Shown here in pieces: positions 43,053-50,945 of a stretch of 64,000 bases of DNA. Within the stretch, counting starts at the first letter, position 1. Each line of letters begins with the position of its first letter. This DNA comes from Rhodospirillales bacterium (GTDB taxonomy: Bacteria > Pseudomonadota > Alphaproteobacteria > Micavibrionales > Micavibrionaceae): contig JACKIU010000001.1 in the NCBI GenBank assembly GCA_020638295.1, forward strand, positions 868,001 through 932,000, written 5' to 3'. The notes beneath the pieces were generated by a model that worked only from the letters and a program-made list of their open reading frames with translations, was not told where the DNA came from and did not search any database. Made by a program: the position numbers and the translations under genes.

Positions 43053-43538
43053 TTATTCGGTTAAATAGCGGATTTCGAGGATTTCGATTTCTTCGGTTTG
43101 GCCGTCGACGCGGACTTTGGCACAGTCGCCGACTTCGTGTTTGAGCAAGGCTTTGCCGACGGGGGAAAGCCAGTTGATCTTATTTTGCGAAAAATCGGCC
43201 TCGTCGACGCCGACAAGGTGGACGGTCACTTCACTGTTGTCTTCGCGGGCGTAGGTGACGGTCGCGCCGAAATAGACGCGGGTTAAATTTTGCTGGTCTT
43301 TCGGATCGACGATTTTGCAATTGTCGAGTTTCTTTTTGAGATAACGCAGGCGGCGGTCGATTTCGCGCAGGCGCTTTTTGTTATAGATGTAATCACCGTT
43401 TTCGCTGCGGTCGCCGTTGCCTGCGGCCCAAGAGACGATCTCGCAGATTTTCGGGCGCTCGGTATGGATGAGGCGGTCTTGTTCTTGAGAAAGTGCAGCA
43501 TAACCCTTGGGCGTCATATAGTGAATTTCATCACTCAT
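43053..43538 (-). CDS. greB: Transcription elongation factor GreB
   Basis: A 161-residue Gre factor, which rescues backtracked RNA polymerase by stimulating transcript cleavage. The GDRSENGDYIYNKKRLREIDRRLRYLKK segment is diagnostic for GreB rather than GreA; it includes the two acidic tip residues (D..E) of the coiled coil. The C-terminal FKBP-like domain (INWLSPVGKALLKHEVGD) is intact. It lies 3 bases downstream of hisD and is probably co-transcribed with it. Confidence 0.93.
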   Translation of the reverse strand: MSDEIHYMTPKGYAALSQEQDRLIHTERPKICEIVSWAAGNGDRSENGDYIYNKKRLREIDRRLRYLKKKLDNCKIVDPKDQQNLTRVYFGATVTYAREDNSEVTVHLVGVDEADFSQNKINWLSPVGKALLKHEVGDCAKVRVDGQTEEIEILEIRYLTE

Positions 43539-43541
43539 TTT

Positions 43542-44855
43542 TTAGAGTTTACGTTTGCGTAAGGCATCGCCGTGGGCGGGGAAGCCTTCGTAATCGGTCA
43601 AGGTGGTGACGGAATCCTTGATTGCGTTAAAGCCGTCTTTTGTGCACCGGGACAGTGAGGTGCGCTTGAGGAAATCCCACACGGATGTGCAGGAATAGGT
43701 ATGCGCCCAGCCGCCGGTGGGCAGGACGTGGTTGACGCCGGTGGCGTAATTGCCGAGTGAAAAGGCAGTATATTCGCCGATGAGGATTTCCCCGGCATGC
43801 GTTAGTTTTGGCAAAACGCTTTCGGGGTCGGCGGTTTTGAGCAGCAGGTGCTCTGGCGCGTAAGCATTGGCGATGGCGATGGACTGGCTCAGATTTTCGG
43901 TCAGGATAATGCCGCCATAGCCGCCGTCACCCATGACTTTTGTGCAGATAGTCTTGTGCGGTTCGGGTAATTCAGAGATTTTGGACGGTAAATTTTGCTG
44001 CACAAATTTTGCAAGTTTTTCATCATGCGTGACGAGCAGCGCGGCGCTATCTTCGCCGTGTTCGCCTTCATTGAGAATGTCGAGGCATGTGTTTTCAGGA
44101 TCGGCAGTTTCATCGGCCAGCACGATGGATTCAGACGGTCCGGCAGGCATGCCGGGGTCCATGATTACGGAGCAAACGCGCTTGGCAGCGGCAACATATG
44201 GGGAGCCGGGGCCGAGAACTTTTTTAACCTGTGGAACGGTTTGCGTGCCATAGGCTAGCGCGGCGATGGCCTGGGCACCGCCGCATTTATAAACATTTTC
44301 AATGCCGCAGAGCTTGGCGGTATAGAGCGTGGCTGCGTCCGTGGCGCCTTCGGGTGTTGGCGGGGAGACCACGGCGATATTTTTAACGTCGGCGATAACG
44401 GCGGGGATGGCCAGCATATAGAGCGCGGATGGGAAGGCGCCCTTGCCGCGCGGCACATAGAGGCCGACGGATTCGATCGGATTGATTTGCTCACCGGCAA
44501 AAACACCGGGTTCGATTTCGATCATCCAGCTTTTATCGCGTTCGGCGCGGCGCATTTGTTCTTCGTGGAATTTTTTGACGTTGCGCACACCGTGGGCAAT
44601 CGCGGCTTTGAGGTCTTCATCCAGCGCGTTTTCCGCCGCGGCGTATTCCTCGGGGGTTGCCTTCAGGTTCGTAATTTCGGCCTTATCGAATTTTTTGGCG
44701 TAGTCGATGAGGGCCGCATCGCCGCGGGTTTTGACATCCTCAATGATCGGGGCGACGATGGCGATCATATCATCGATATCGGCCTGTGAGCGGCGCATGA
44801 TGCGCGCTTTGGTGGCGTCGTCGGTTTCATTCCAGCGGTAGAAATTAATGCTCAT
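43542..44855 (-). CDS. hisD: Histidinol dehydrogenase
   Basis: HisD carries out the last two oxidations of histidine synthesis, from histidinol to histidine, with NAD and zinc. The 437-residue protein has the GPSESIVLADETADP, NEGEHGEDSAALLVTHD and YAPEHLLL motifs with the catalytic Glu-His pair, and a normal length. It is transcribed away from hisH, with a palindromic repeat in the gap between the two. greB follows in the same direction. Confidence 0.97.
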   Translation of the reverse strand: MSINFYRWNETDDATKARIMRRSQADIDDMIAIVAPIIEDVKTRGDAALIDYAKKFDKAEITNLKATPEEYAAAENALDEDLKAAIAHGVRNVKKFHEEQMRRAERDKSWMIEIEPGVFAGEQINPIESVGLYVPRGKGAFPSALYMLAIPAVIADVKNIAVVSPPTPEGATDAATLYTAKLCGIENVYKCGGAQAIAALAYGTQTVPQVKKVLGPGSPYVAAAKRVCSVIMDPGMPAGPSESIVLADETADPENTCLDILNEGEHGEDSAALLVTHDEKLAKFVQQNLPSKISELPEPHKTICTKVMGDGGYGGIILTENLSQSIAIANAYAPEHLLLKTADPESVLPKLTHAGEILIGEYTAFSLGNYATGVNHVLPTGGWAHTYSCTSVWDFLKRTSLSRCTKDGFNAIKDSVTTLTDYEGFPAHGDALRKRKL

Positions 44856-44872
44856 TAATTTATTCTCACCTT

Positions 44873-44979
44873 GTCATCCCGACCGAGTGTTAACGAGTCG
44901 AGGGATCTTTGTAAATAATTAAGTGAAAAGATCCCTCGACTTGAGTTTACCCCGGACTTGATCCGGGGCTCGGGATGAC
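44873..44979. repeat. Palindromic repeat (GTCATCCCGA family) between hisD and hisH
   Basis: The segment begins GTCATCCCGACCGAGTG and ends CTCGGGATGAC. Its core GTCGAGGGATCTTT/AAAAGATCCCTCGAC is an inverted repeat also present in the helicase copy at 60152-60236, and CCCCGGACTTGATCCGGGG is shared with 25061-25079. Confidence 0.85.
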
Positions 44980-44994
44980 GCTATAACAGCTTCC

Positions 44995-45681
44995 ATGTCC
45001 AAAGAAACCATTGTCATCATCGATTACGGATCGGGGAATTTGCGCAGCGCTGCCAAGGCGTTCGAGTATGTGATCGCCAATGAGGCGATTAATGCTGAGG
45101 TGTTGGTATCGGCCCACCCTGGGGATGTGTTGCGGGCGGATCGGATTGTGCTGCCGGGGCAAGGGGCATTTGGCGATTGCATGGATAATCTTAAAGGCAC
45201 TGACGGGATGATTGAGGCGCTTGAACAACGGGTGCAAAAAGATGCTCGGCCCTTTCTGGGGATTTGCGTTGGCATGCAGCTCTTGGCGACTCGAGGGTTG
45301 GAGCACGGGGTGCATGCGGGGCTGAATTGGGTGCCGGGGCAGGTTGTTCCGCTGGCCGAACGGATTAACGATCCGTCCTTAAAAATTCCGCATATGGGAT
45401 GGAACGAGCTTGTGCCGCCGCATTCTGGCGAACAGGATAATCGGCACTTTGTGCTGCGCAGCACAGAAAGTTCTGGCCAAGGCGGCGATCATTACTATTT
45501 TGTTCATTCTTTTATGTTTGAATGTGAGTATAACCATCACGTTTTAGGATTGGCCGATTATGGCGGATTGTTCGCCGCTGTGGTTGGCCGGGATAATATC
45601 GCCGGGGTGCAGTTCCACCCGGAAAAGAGCCAGGATGCCGGCCTGCGGTTGATTGGCGATTTTATTCGCTGGAAGCCGTGA
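44995..45681 (+). CDS. hisH: Imidazole glycerol phosphate synthase glutaminase subunit
   Basis: HisH releases ammonia from glutamine for the HisF cyclase. The 228-residue class I amidotransferase has the nucleophile Cys91 in FLGICVGMQLL and the His-Glu pair in VQFHPEKSQ. The N-terminus IVIIDYGSGNLRSAAKAFE is typical. It is followed by a GNAT gene and a cassette insertion before hisA and hisF, its usual neighbours. Confidence 0.96.
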   Translation: MSKETIVIIDYGSGNLRSAAKAFEYVIANEAINAEVLVSAHPGDVLRADRIVLPGQGAFGDCMDNLKGTDGMIEALEQRVQKDARPFLGICVGMQLLATRGLEHGVHAGLNWVPGQVVPLAERINDPSLKIPHMGWNELVPPHSGEQDNRHFVLRSTESSGQGGDHYYFVHSFMFECEYNHHVLGLADYGGLFAAVVGRDNIAGVQFHPEKSQDAGLRLIGDFIRWKP

Positions 45682-45725
45682 GTGGTTAAAGACGCGAACC
45701 CTGTGTTTTGGAAGGACAGATCAAT

Positions 45726-46298
45726 ATGAACGACCAAACAAAACTCAAACCCTTGACGCCTGTACCGACCGTGGAAGTGGTCGAGTCTCTGAGTACGGCT
45801 GATTTGAACGATCTTTGCGATGCAACCGATGCGGCCATTCAGGGCGGCGGCGGGTTTGGCTGGGTGCATCTTCCGGCGCGCGATATTATGGAGCGGTATT
45901 GGCAGGGCGTTTTGGCGATGCCGGCACGAATTTTACTGGCGGCGCGGCTGGATGGGGTGATCTGTGGAACATGCCAACTGTGGAAGCCGCCGACGCACAA
46001 TGAAGCCCAAGCGCATATCGTGACGCTGACGACGAATTTTGTCGCACCGTGGGCGCGCGGGCACGGGCTGGCCAAGATGTTGGTGGAAAAGGCCGAAGAT
46101 GTGGCGCGCAAGGAGGGCTTTGCGGTGATTAATCTTGAAGTTCGCGAAACAATGAACCGGGCGATCGAGATTTATGAAGCGCTCGGTTATGTGCGCTTTG
46201 GTGTGCATCCCTATTCGGTGCGGCTGCCCGATCAAATCCTCAAAGGCTATTACTACTATAAAGTCATCGACCCCCAAGCGGTTGAGCAGCAGAGCTAG
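45726..46298 (+). CDS. GNAT-family acetyltransferase
   Basis: A 190-residue N-acetyltransferase. The acetyl-CoA site is in TNFVAPWARGHGLAKMLVEKAE (variant of Q/RxxGxG/A), followed by INLEVRETMNRAIEIYEALGYVRFGVHPYSV. The substrate is not known; the gene commonly sits among his genes in Alphaproteobacteria. I chose ATG 45726 with GGAAGGACAG upstream. The last 95 bases of coding sequence are repeated at 47842-47936, marking the edges of an inserted cassette. Confidence 0.88.
   Translation: MNDQTKLKPLTPVPTVEVVESLSTADLNDLCDATDAAIQGGGGFGWVHLPARDIMERYWQGVLAMPARILLAARLDGVICGTCQLWKPPTHNEAQAHIVTLTTNFVAPWARGHGLAKMLVEKAEDVARKEGFAVINLEVRETMNRAIEIYEALGYVRFGVHPYSVRLPDQILKGYYYYKVIDPQAVEQQS
46198..46292 (+). 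repeat. Direct repeat, left copy (GNAT 3' end)
   Basis: These 95 bases of the GNAT gene match 47842-47936 at all but one position (C versus T near the start). They form the left edge of a 1,644-bp unit. Confidence 0.92.
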
Positions 46299-46408
46299 TT
46301 CTGGAAGTTTTTATAAAATTCAAAAAAAAAGGGTTGATTTGGATTCGCCCTTTGCATAAGTTCGCGATCAGAACGAAATGCTATTGAATATAACGGTTTA
46401 GAACAGTC

Positions 46409-47215
46409 ATGAAATCAAATCTTTTGCGAGGGAATTTTTCCTCGGCTCATGTTGCACCTACCCTTGAACAATTAATATTATGGAAAGAACAAGGGTTTAC
46501 GGACATTGCTCTATTTGGGCGTCTTCAGCCCCCTCATCGCGGACACAGGGCATTGCTGGAAACATTGCGTCATTCCGGTTTGACCGTCAATCTGGTGTTG
46601 AATGATAAGACTGATAGTGTTGAAGGGGACCGTAATCCTTTTAATCCACAGCAACGAGATGAAATGGTCCGCATCGCGATGCCGTGGTTTCCTGCTGAAA
46701 ATATCAGGCATGCGCAGGTTTATCTGGGCGCTGGCGGTGATGTCGGTAATGCTGTACGCCGGTTAACAGCAATTTTCAATTCTATAGCGCCGCCGGATAA
46801 GCTCGTATTTGCTTATTTTGAAAAAGCTGAGGACCGCAAAGAATATCTGGTCGATGGCGAGACTATTAAAAATGCTCATTATGTCGAGCTGGTTGGTCAA
46901 CCGCGTGGAGAATTTCCGATCCAGCGTATTACACAAGAGATGATTGCTGATGTTTCGGAATATCTGCCTATTGATGCCAAAATGTTTCGTAAAGGCATTC
47001 GCGAGCAAGATGAGGTTTGTTATGAATTGCTTGATGCTCCGGTGGCTGAGTATATACGGGAGCAGATGAAATTGGCTGAGCGCAATGGTCGCTTGATTGG
47101 TGCCGATCCTTCCGGAGATACATTTACGCTGGAAGATCTGCGAAGAGAGCGAGGCGGTTCGGTGACACAAGATGTTTCGGCTTTGGTGCCGATTTTAGAG
47201 GGCGCGGGATTATAA
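46409..47215 (+). CDS. Cytidylyltransferase-like nucleotidyltransferase
   Basis: A 268-residue protein with a nucleotidyltransferase fold. LFGRLQPPHRGHRALLETL carries the HxGH motif (HRGH), and QRITQEMIADVSEYLP is placed like the second ATP-binding segment. NMN adenylyltransferases (NadM/NadR type) and phosphopantetheine adenylyltransferases share this fold, so an NMN or related substrate is likely, but not certain. It lies in the cassette bounded by the 95-bp repeats and converges on a 2H phosphoesterase with a 6-base overlap. Base composition is more AT-rich than in the his genes around it. Confidence 0.75.
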   Translation: MKSNLLRGNFSSAHVAPTLEQLILWKEQGFTDIALFGRLQPPHRGHRALLETLRHSGLTVNLVLNDKTDSVEGDRNPFNPQQRDEMVRIAMPWFPAENIRHAQVYLGAGGDVGNAVRRLTAIFNSIAPPDKLVFAYFEKAEDRKEYLVDGETIKNAHYVELVGQPRGEFPIQRITQEMIADVSEYLPIDAKMFRKGIREQDEVCYELLDAPVAEYIREQMKLAERNGRLIGADPSGDTFTLEDLRRERGGSVTQDVSALVPILEGAGL

Positions 47216-47749
47216 TTCTTTTACAAAAATGCCTGCTTCCGTAGACAGCCCTAAGGACAAGCGGACAGTGAAATCGAGGGGACAGGCCAGATCTTGCTGT
47301 GAGGGGGTGTTGTCCGGTAGACTGGGCAGCCTTGCGAGTGTGATGTGGGGACTGTAGGTTCCGGTTGGTGTAAGGTTTGCCAGATTGTGCGCGGCTAGTT
47401 TTTCAGAGCATTTTAATTGCAGATCCATCAGATCTGTGAGAGCCTGAATTTTATACTCTGCTATAAATTTTCCGGCATTTACCAGTTTTCCCGGTCGTGC
47501 ATGAAATTTTTCAATAGTGAGCTTGACGTTTTCTGTGGTTGTATTTGATGAGAAGTCGTTATAGGCGGCACGGGCATTTTCAGGATCGGTGGTTTTGAAC
47601 TGGCATAAGGTAATATGTGGGAGCCCTTCGGGGCCTAAAATATATTCATCCTGAAGATCAAGAAAATACTGTCTTGAAATGCGGATAATGTTGGTTTGCA
47701 GCGCTGTGTCTGTCGGGAGAAGCGCGATATTGTACCGTTGTAACGTCAT
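47210..47749 (-). CDS. 2H phosphoesterase (2'-5' RNA ligase-like)
   Basis: A 179-residue protein with the two HxT motifs of the 2H phosphoesterase superfamily: LPHITLCQF and YSPHITLARL. Such enzymes act on 2',3'-cyclic phosphates or ADP-ribose 1''-2'' cyclic phosphate, or join RNA 2'-5'. The actual substrate is unknown. I chose the ATG at 47749; the upstream TTG is less likely. It converges with the nucleotidyltransferase gene in the same inserted cassette, suggesting linked nucleotide or RNA end chemistry (inference). Confidence 0.8.
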   Translation of the reverse strand: MTLQRYNIALLPTDTALQTNIIRISRQYFLDLQDEYILGPEGLPHITLCQFKTTDPENARAAYNDFSSNTTTENVKLTIEKFHARPGKLVNAGKFIAEYKIQALTDLMDLQLKCSEKLAAHNLANLTPTGTYSPHITLARLPSLPDNTPSQQDLACPLDFTVRLSLGLSTEAGIFVKEL

Positions 47750-47841
47750 ATGTCTTTTCAAGAAAAATATGTTGGGTTAAAGAATAGCAGAATGTCTATT
47801 TAGTACACTGGTATAGTGGGACGAGCTAGCTATATATTTGC

Positions 47842-47936
47842 TTGGTGTGCATCCTTATTCGGTGCGGCTGCCCGATCAAATCCTCAAAGGCTATTACTAC
47901 TATAAAGTCATCGACCCCCAAGCGGTTGAGCAGCAG
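47842..47936 (+). repeat. Direct repeat, right copy (GNAT 3' end)
   Basis: A 95-bp copy of the GNAT gene 3' end with one mismatch, followed by GGTTAA so that it would encode EQQG-stop. It has no start of its own and is a gene fragment. Confidence 0.92.
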
Positions 47937-47943
47937 GGTTAAT

Positions 47944-48219
47944 TTATGTTGGCTCGCCGTATTGTAGGCTGTATGAAAATCTTTCCAAGGAACCTTGATC
48001 GCGGTTGTGCAGGATATGGCAGCCAACGGGATTGAATTGTTGGAAGTGCAGTGTATCTTTAATCGCGTTTTGAACAGTTTGGCGGACAATGCCGGTTCGT
48101 CCGTTTCCATAGCCAGCATCTTCTGCCATTTGGGTAATTACCGGGCCAAGGTCTGCTAAAAGCTCTTCGGCGCTCTTTGTGAAATCGATTTTAATAAAAC
48201 CAAGATTTTGTACGCTCAT
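47944..48219 (-). CDS. Small hypothetical protein
   Basis: A 91-residue protein starting MSVQNLGFIKIDFTKSAEELLADLGPVITQMAEDAGYGNGRTG, with GGAGAAAACATC before the ATG. It has no signal peptide or motif that I know. It lies just right of the duplicated GNAT fragment, before hisA, in reverse orientation; it may be resident or part of the insertion. Function unknown. Confidence 0.6.
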   Translation of the reverse strand: MSVQNLGFIKIDFTKSAEELLADLGPVITQMAEDAGYGNGRTGIVRQTVQNAIKDTLHFQQFNPVGCHILHNRDQGSLERFSYSLQYGEPT

Positions 48220-48371
48220 GATGTTTTCTCCGTAGTAAGCGTTGGAGATATGCCATATGTGTTTTCATATTTCAAGGTATTTTTCGCTATAAAATCGTGC
48301 TTTTGTGGAGTTTTTCGTTTGCATGTTAGTGCTCTTGTGCTGGTGATTGGTTTTGGTTATATCTGCTGTCC

Positions 48372-49097
48372 ATGATCATTTATCCCGCAATCGATTTGAA
48401 AAACGGCCAATGCGTGCGTCTTGTGCAGGGCGATATGGCGCGTGATACCGTGTATAACGAAGACCCGGCGGCGCAGGCGCTGGAGTGGGTGCGATGCGGG
48501 TTTAGCTGGTTGCATATTGTCGATTTAGACGGGGCGATTGAAGGCGTGCCGAAAAATCACTCGGCTGTGCGCTCCATCCTGAAAACCGTCGATATTCCGG
48601 TGCAGCTGGGCGGGGGCATTCGTAACCGCGCACAAATTACCGCCTGGATTGAAGCGGGGGTGAGCCGGGTTATTCTGGGCACGGCTGCCGTGCGCGATCC
48701 TGACTTGGTGAAGTGGGCATGCCAGAAATTTCCGGGCCAGATCGCCGTAGGGATTGATGCTCTTGACGGTGAGGTGATGGTTGACGGCTGGATTGACGGG
48801 TCGAACATTCAGGCTAGCGCGCTGGCGGCGCATTTCGAAGATGCGGGCGTGGCGGCGATTATCTACACGGATATCGATCGGGACGGGACCGGCCAAGGCG
48901 TGAATATCGAGGCGACTTGCGCGCTGGCGGAGACAACGTCCATTCCGGTGATCGCGTCGGGCGGGGCGGGATCGCTGGCCGATATCAAAGCGGTGCGCGA
49001 TGCGGCGCAAAACCACGGGCTGAACGGCGTTATCGTCGGTAAGGCGTTTTACGATAAGCGCATCGATCCGGAAGAGGCGCTGGCGTTGTTATGCTGA
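48372..49097 (+). CDS. hisA: Phosphoribosylformimino-5-aminoimidazole carboxamide ribotide isomerase
   Basis: HisA isomerises ProFAR to PRFAR in histidine synthesis. The 241-residue TIM barrel opens MIIYPAIDLKNGQCVRLVQGD with the catalytic Asp8 and has the second aspartate in IIYTDIDRDGTGQGVN. The phosphate-binding GGGIRN and ASGGAGS loops are intact. It overlaps hisF by 7 bases and is co-transcribed with it. Confidence 0.97.
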   Translation: MIIYPAIDLKNGQCVRLVQGDMARDTVYNEDPAAQALEWVRCGFSWLHIVDLDGAIEGVPKNHSAVRSILKTVDIPVQLGGGIRNRAQITAWIEAGVSRVILGTAAVRDPDLVKWACQKFPGQIAVGIDALDGEVMVDGWIDGSNIQASALAAHFEDAGVAAIIYTDIDRDGTGQGVNIEATCALAETTSIPVIASGGAGSLADIKAVRDAAQNHGLNGVIVGKAFYDKRIDPEEALALLC

Positions 49098-49855
49098 AAA
49101 CCCGTATTATTCCCTGTCTGGATATTGATAAAGGGCGCGTCGTTAAGGGCGTGAATTTTGTCGATATCGTCGATGCCGGCGATCCGGTTGAGCAAGCCAA
49201 GATCTATAACAATCAAGGCGCCGATGAGCTTTGTTTTCTCGATATCACCGCAACGCACGAAGGGCGCGATACGATCATTCATGTGGTTGAGCATGTCGCG
49301 GATGAAGTGTTCATGCCGATGACGGTCGGTGGCGGGATCTCGAAGATTTCGCATATTCGAAATTTGCTGAATGCCGGGGCGGATAAGGTTTCGATTAATT
49401 CTGCCGCCGTTAAAAACCCTGATTTTGTGCGTGAGGCGGCGGAAAAATGCGGCAGCCAAGCGATTGTTGTGGCGATTGATGCGAAAGAGAAAGAAGATGG
49501 TAGCAAGGGCTGGGAGATTTTTACTCATGGCGGGCGCAAAGGCACAGGCATTGATGCGGTGGAGTGGGCTGTGAAAATGGCGGAGTATGGCGCGGGCGAA
49601 ATTTTACTGACCTCGATGGACCGGGACGGGACGAAGATCGGGTTTAATCTGGAGCTGACGCGCGCCGTGGCCGATGCGGTTCCGATCCCGGTTATTGCCT
49701 CGGGTGGGGTCAGGACTTTGCAGCATCTGGTCGATGGGGTGAAAGAGGGGCATGCGAGCGCGGTGCTGGCGGCCTCGATTTTTCACTTTGGAACCTATAC
49801 GATTGCCGAGGCGAAGCAAGCAATGGCTGAGGCCGGCATTGCGGTGAGGATTTAA
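49091..49855 (+). CDS. hisF: Imidazole glycerol phosphate synthase cyclase subunit
   Basis: HisF closes the imidazole ring using ammonia from HisH. The 254-residue TIM barrel has MLKTRIIPCLDIDKGRVVKGVNF with the catalytic Asp11 and the second aspartate in LLTSMDRDGTKIGFN. The phosphate loops GGGISK and ASGGVRT are present. It overlaps hisA and is followed after 5 bases by hisE. Confidence 0.97.
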   Translation: MLKTRIIPCLDIDKGRVVKGVNFVDIVDAGDPVEQAKIYNNQGADELCFLDITATHEGRDTIIHVVEHVADEVFMPMTVGGGISKISHIRNLLNAGADKVSINSAAVKNPDFVREAAEKCGSQAIVVAIDAKEKEDGSKGWEIFTHGGRKGTGIDAVEWAVKMAEYGAGEILLTSMDRDGTKIGFNLELTRAVADAVPIPVIASGGVRTLQHLVDGVKEGHASAVLAASIFHFGTYTIAEAKQAMAEAGIAVRI

Positions 49856-49860
49856 AGATC

Positions 49861-50200
49861 ATGAGTGAGCATATCTTAGACAAACTGTATGCGGTTTTGC
49901 AGGAGCGGAAAAAAGCCGATCCTGAGAGTTCTTATGTGGCGAGCCTGTATGACAAGGGGCGCGGCCAAGATTGCCGAAAAATTCGTGAGGAGGCCGAGGA
50001 GACGATTGTCGAGGGCTGCGGCTGGAAAAATCACCGGGCGATGGCGCGATCCGCAAGGCTTTGACCTGCGAGAGTCGGCAGATTTGGTGTTTCATCTTAT
50101 GGTGCTTTTGGCTCATCATAATGTGAACCCGGATGAGGTGTTTGCGGTGCTGGAGAAGCGTTTCGGCATATCGGGCCACGAAGAAAAAAGCCAGCCGTAA
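49861..50200 (+). pseudogene. hisE: Phosphoribosyl-ATP pyrophosphatase, frameshifted
   Basis: HisE hydrolyses phosphoribosyl-ATP early in histidine synthesis. The frame from 49861 reads LDKLYAVLQERKKADPESSYVASLYDKG and then a stretch with KIREEAEETIVEG, but the conserved second half (ESADLVFHLMVLLAHHNVNP to the stop at 50200) is in another frame. Reconciling the two with known HisE needs small indels near the G-run at 49956-49959, the A-run at 49977-49981 and the segment 50011-50030. Because the rest of the pathway looks intact, sequencing or assembly error is a real option. It directly follows hisF. Confidence 0.8.
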
Positions 50201-50299
50201 GCGTTAGAGCTTGATTTATTATTTGATCTTCGCTATAAAAATCTTATGAAAAAGAGTGTACGAAATTATTTTGTGTTGGCTGCTGCTTTGAATCTCTTT

Positions 50300-50815
50300 G
50301 GGATTTATTCCCCGCCCCTTGGGGCGTAAAATATTCGCGTGAGCGAATATATCCATAAGAGCCATAATGTTACTGTTTTGCTGTATCATCTGGTGTTTCC
50401 GGCGAAATATCGTCGCGCCGTTTTCGATGCGCAGGTTGATGAAGTGTTGCGCGATGTTTGTTTGAAGATAGCAGATCGTTACCAGCTAAAATTTTTAGAG
50501 ATAGGGACAGATGAGGATCACGTTCATTTTTTGGTGCAATCCGTTCCGAGTTATCCAGTAACAAAGCTGGTAACGATCATCAAAAGAGCATTACGGCGCG
50601 TGAGATATTTCGATCATGTCCTCATGTTAAAAAACAGCTTTGGGGCGGTGAGTTTTGGACCGATGGTTATTTCGCTTCTACAGTAGGAAAGCATGGTGAT
50701 GAGGACATGATAAAGAAATACGTCCAAAATCAGGGAAAAGAATATCTCAAGCTACACGAAGATAGGCAACTCTCCCTGTTCTGATACCCCGCTGCTTGCG
50801 GCGGGGTAGTTCATT
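50300..50815 (+). mobile_element. IS200/IS605-family element, tnpA only
   Basis: About 516 bp with one transposase gene. It carries subterminal hairpins, CCCCGCCCCTTGGGGCG at the left (about 50310-50326) and CCCCGCTGCTTGCGGCGGGG at the right (about 50787-50806), as in IS200-type elements, which move as single strands and make no target duplication. The ends are set by restoring the split lipoprotein frame; the left flank CTCTTT would be the target tetra- or pentanucleotide. Confidence 0.8.
50339..50784 (+). pseudogene. tnpA: IS200-type TnpA transposase, frameshifted
   Basis: The frame from GTG 50339 encodes the HUH transposase start (YHLVFPAKYRRAVFD) and the HUH motif in EDHVHFLVQ. At about 50582-50589 (AAAAGAGC) two extra bases shift it to a wrong end at 50686. 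The other frame continues with SITAREIFRSCPHVKKQLWG, WTDGYFASTVGKHGDEDM and the catalytic tyrosine segment KKYVQNQGKEY to the stop at 50784. The element is therefore probably inactive unless the indel is an error. Confidence 0.82.
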
Positions 50816-50945
50816 TTGGTTGCGTGTAGTGGTCTTGATGATCGGGAGGCGCCCCCGCAGTCGGAGGAGCCGTCTGAACAGACAATTCCGTTAGATTTGA
50901 CGTGGCGTTGTCCGCCTGGTTGGGAGTATTATTGTACAGGTTGAG

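Larger units (their letters stand above)
50246..50944 (+). pseudogene. Small lipoprotein gene interrupted by IS200
   Basis: Codons 50246-50299 read MKKSVRNYFVLAAALNLF and, after the IS200-like element is removed, continue at 50816 as LVACSGLDDREAPP and on to a tryptophan- and cysteine-containing end (WRCPPGWEYYCTG) with TGA at 50942-50944. Joined, the two parts make a 60-residue lipoprotein with the lipobox LVAC. The frame is preserved exactly across the proposed junction. Function unknown. The interrupted gene should now give only a truncated signal peptide. Confidence 0.75.
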
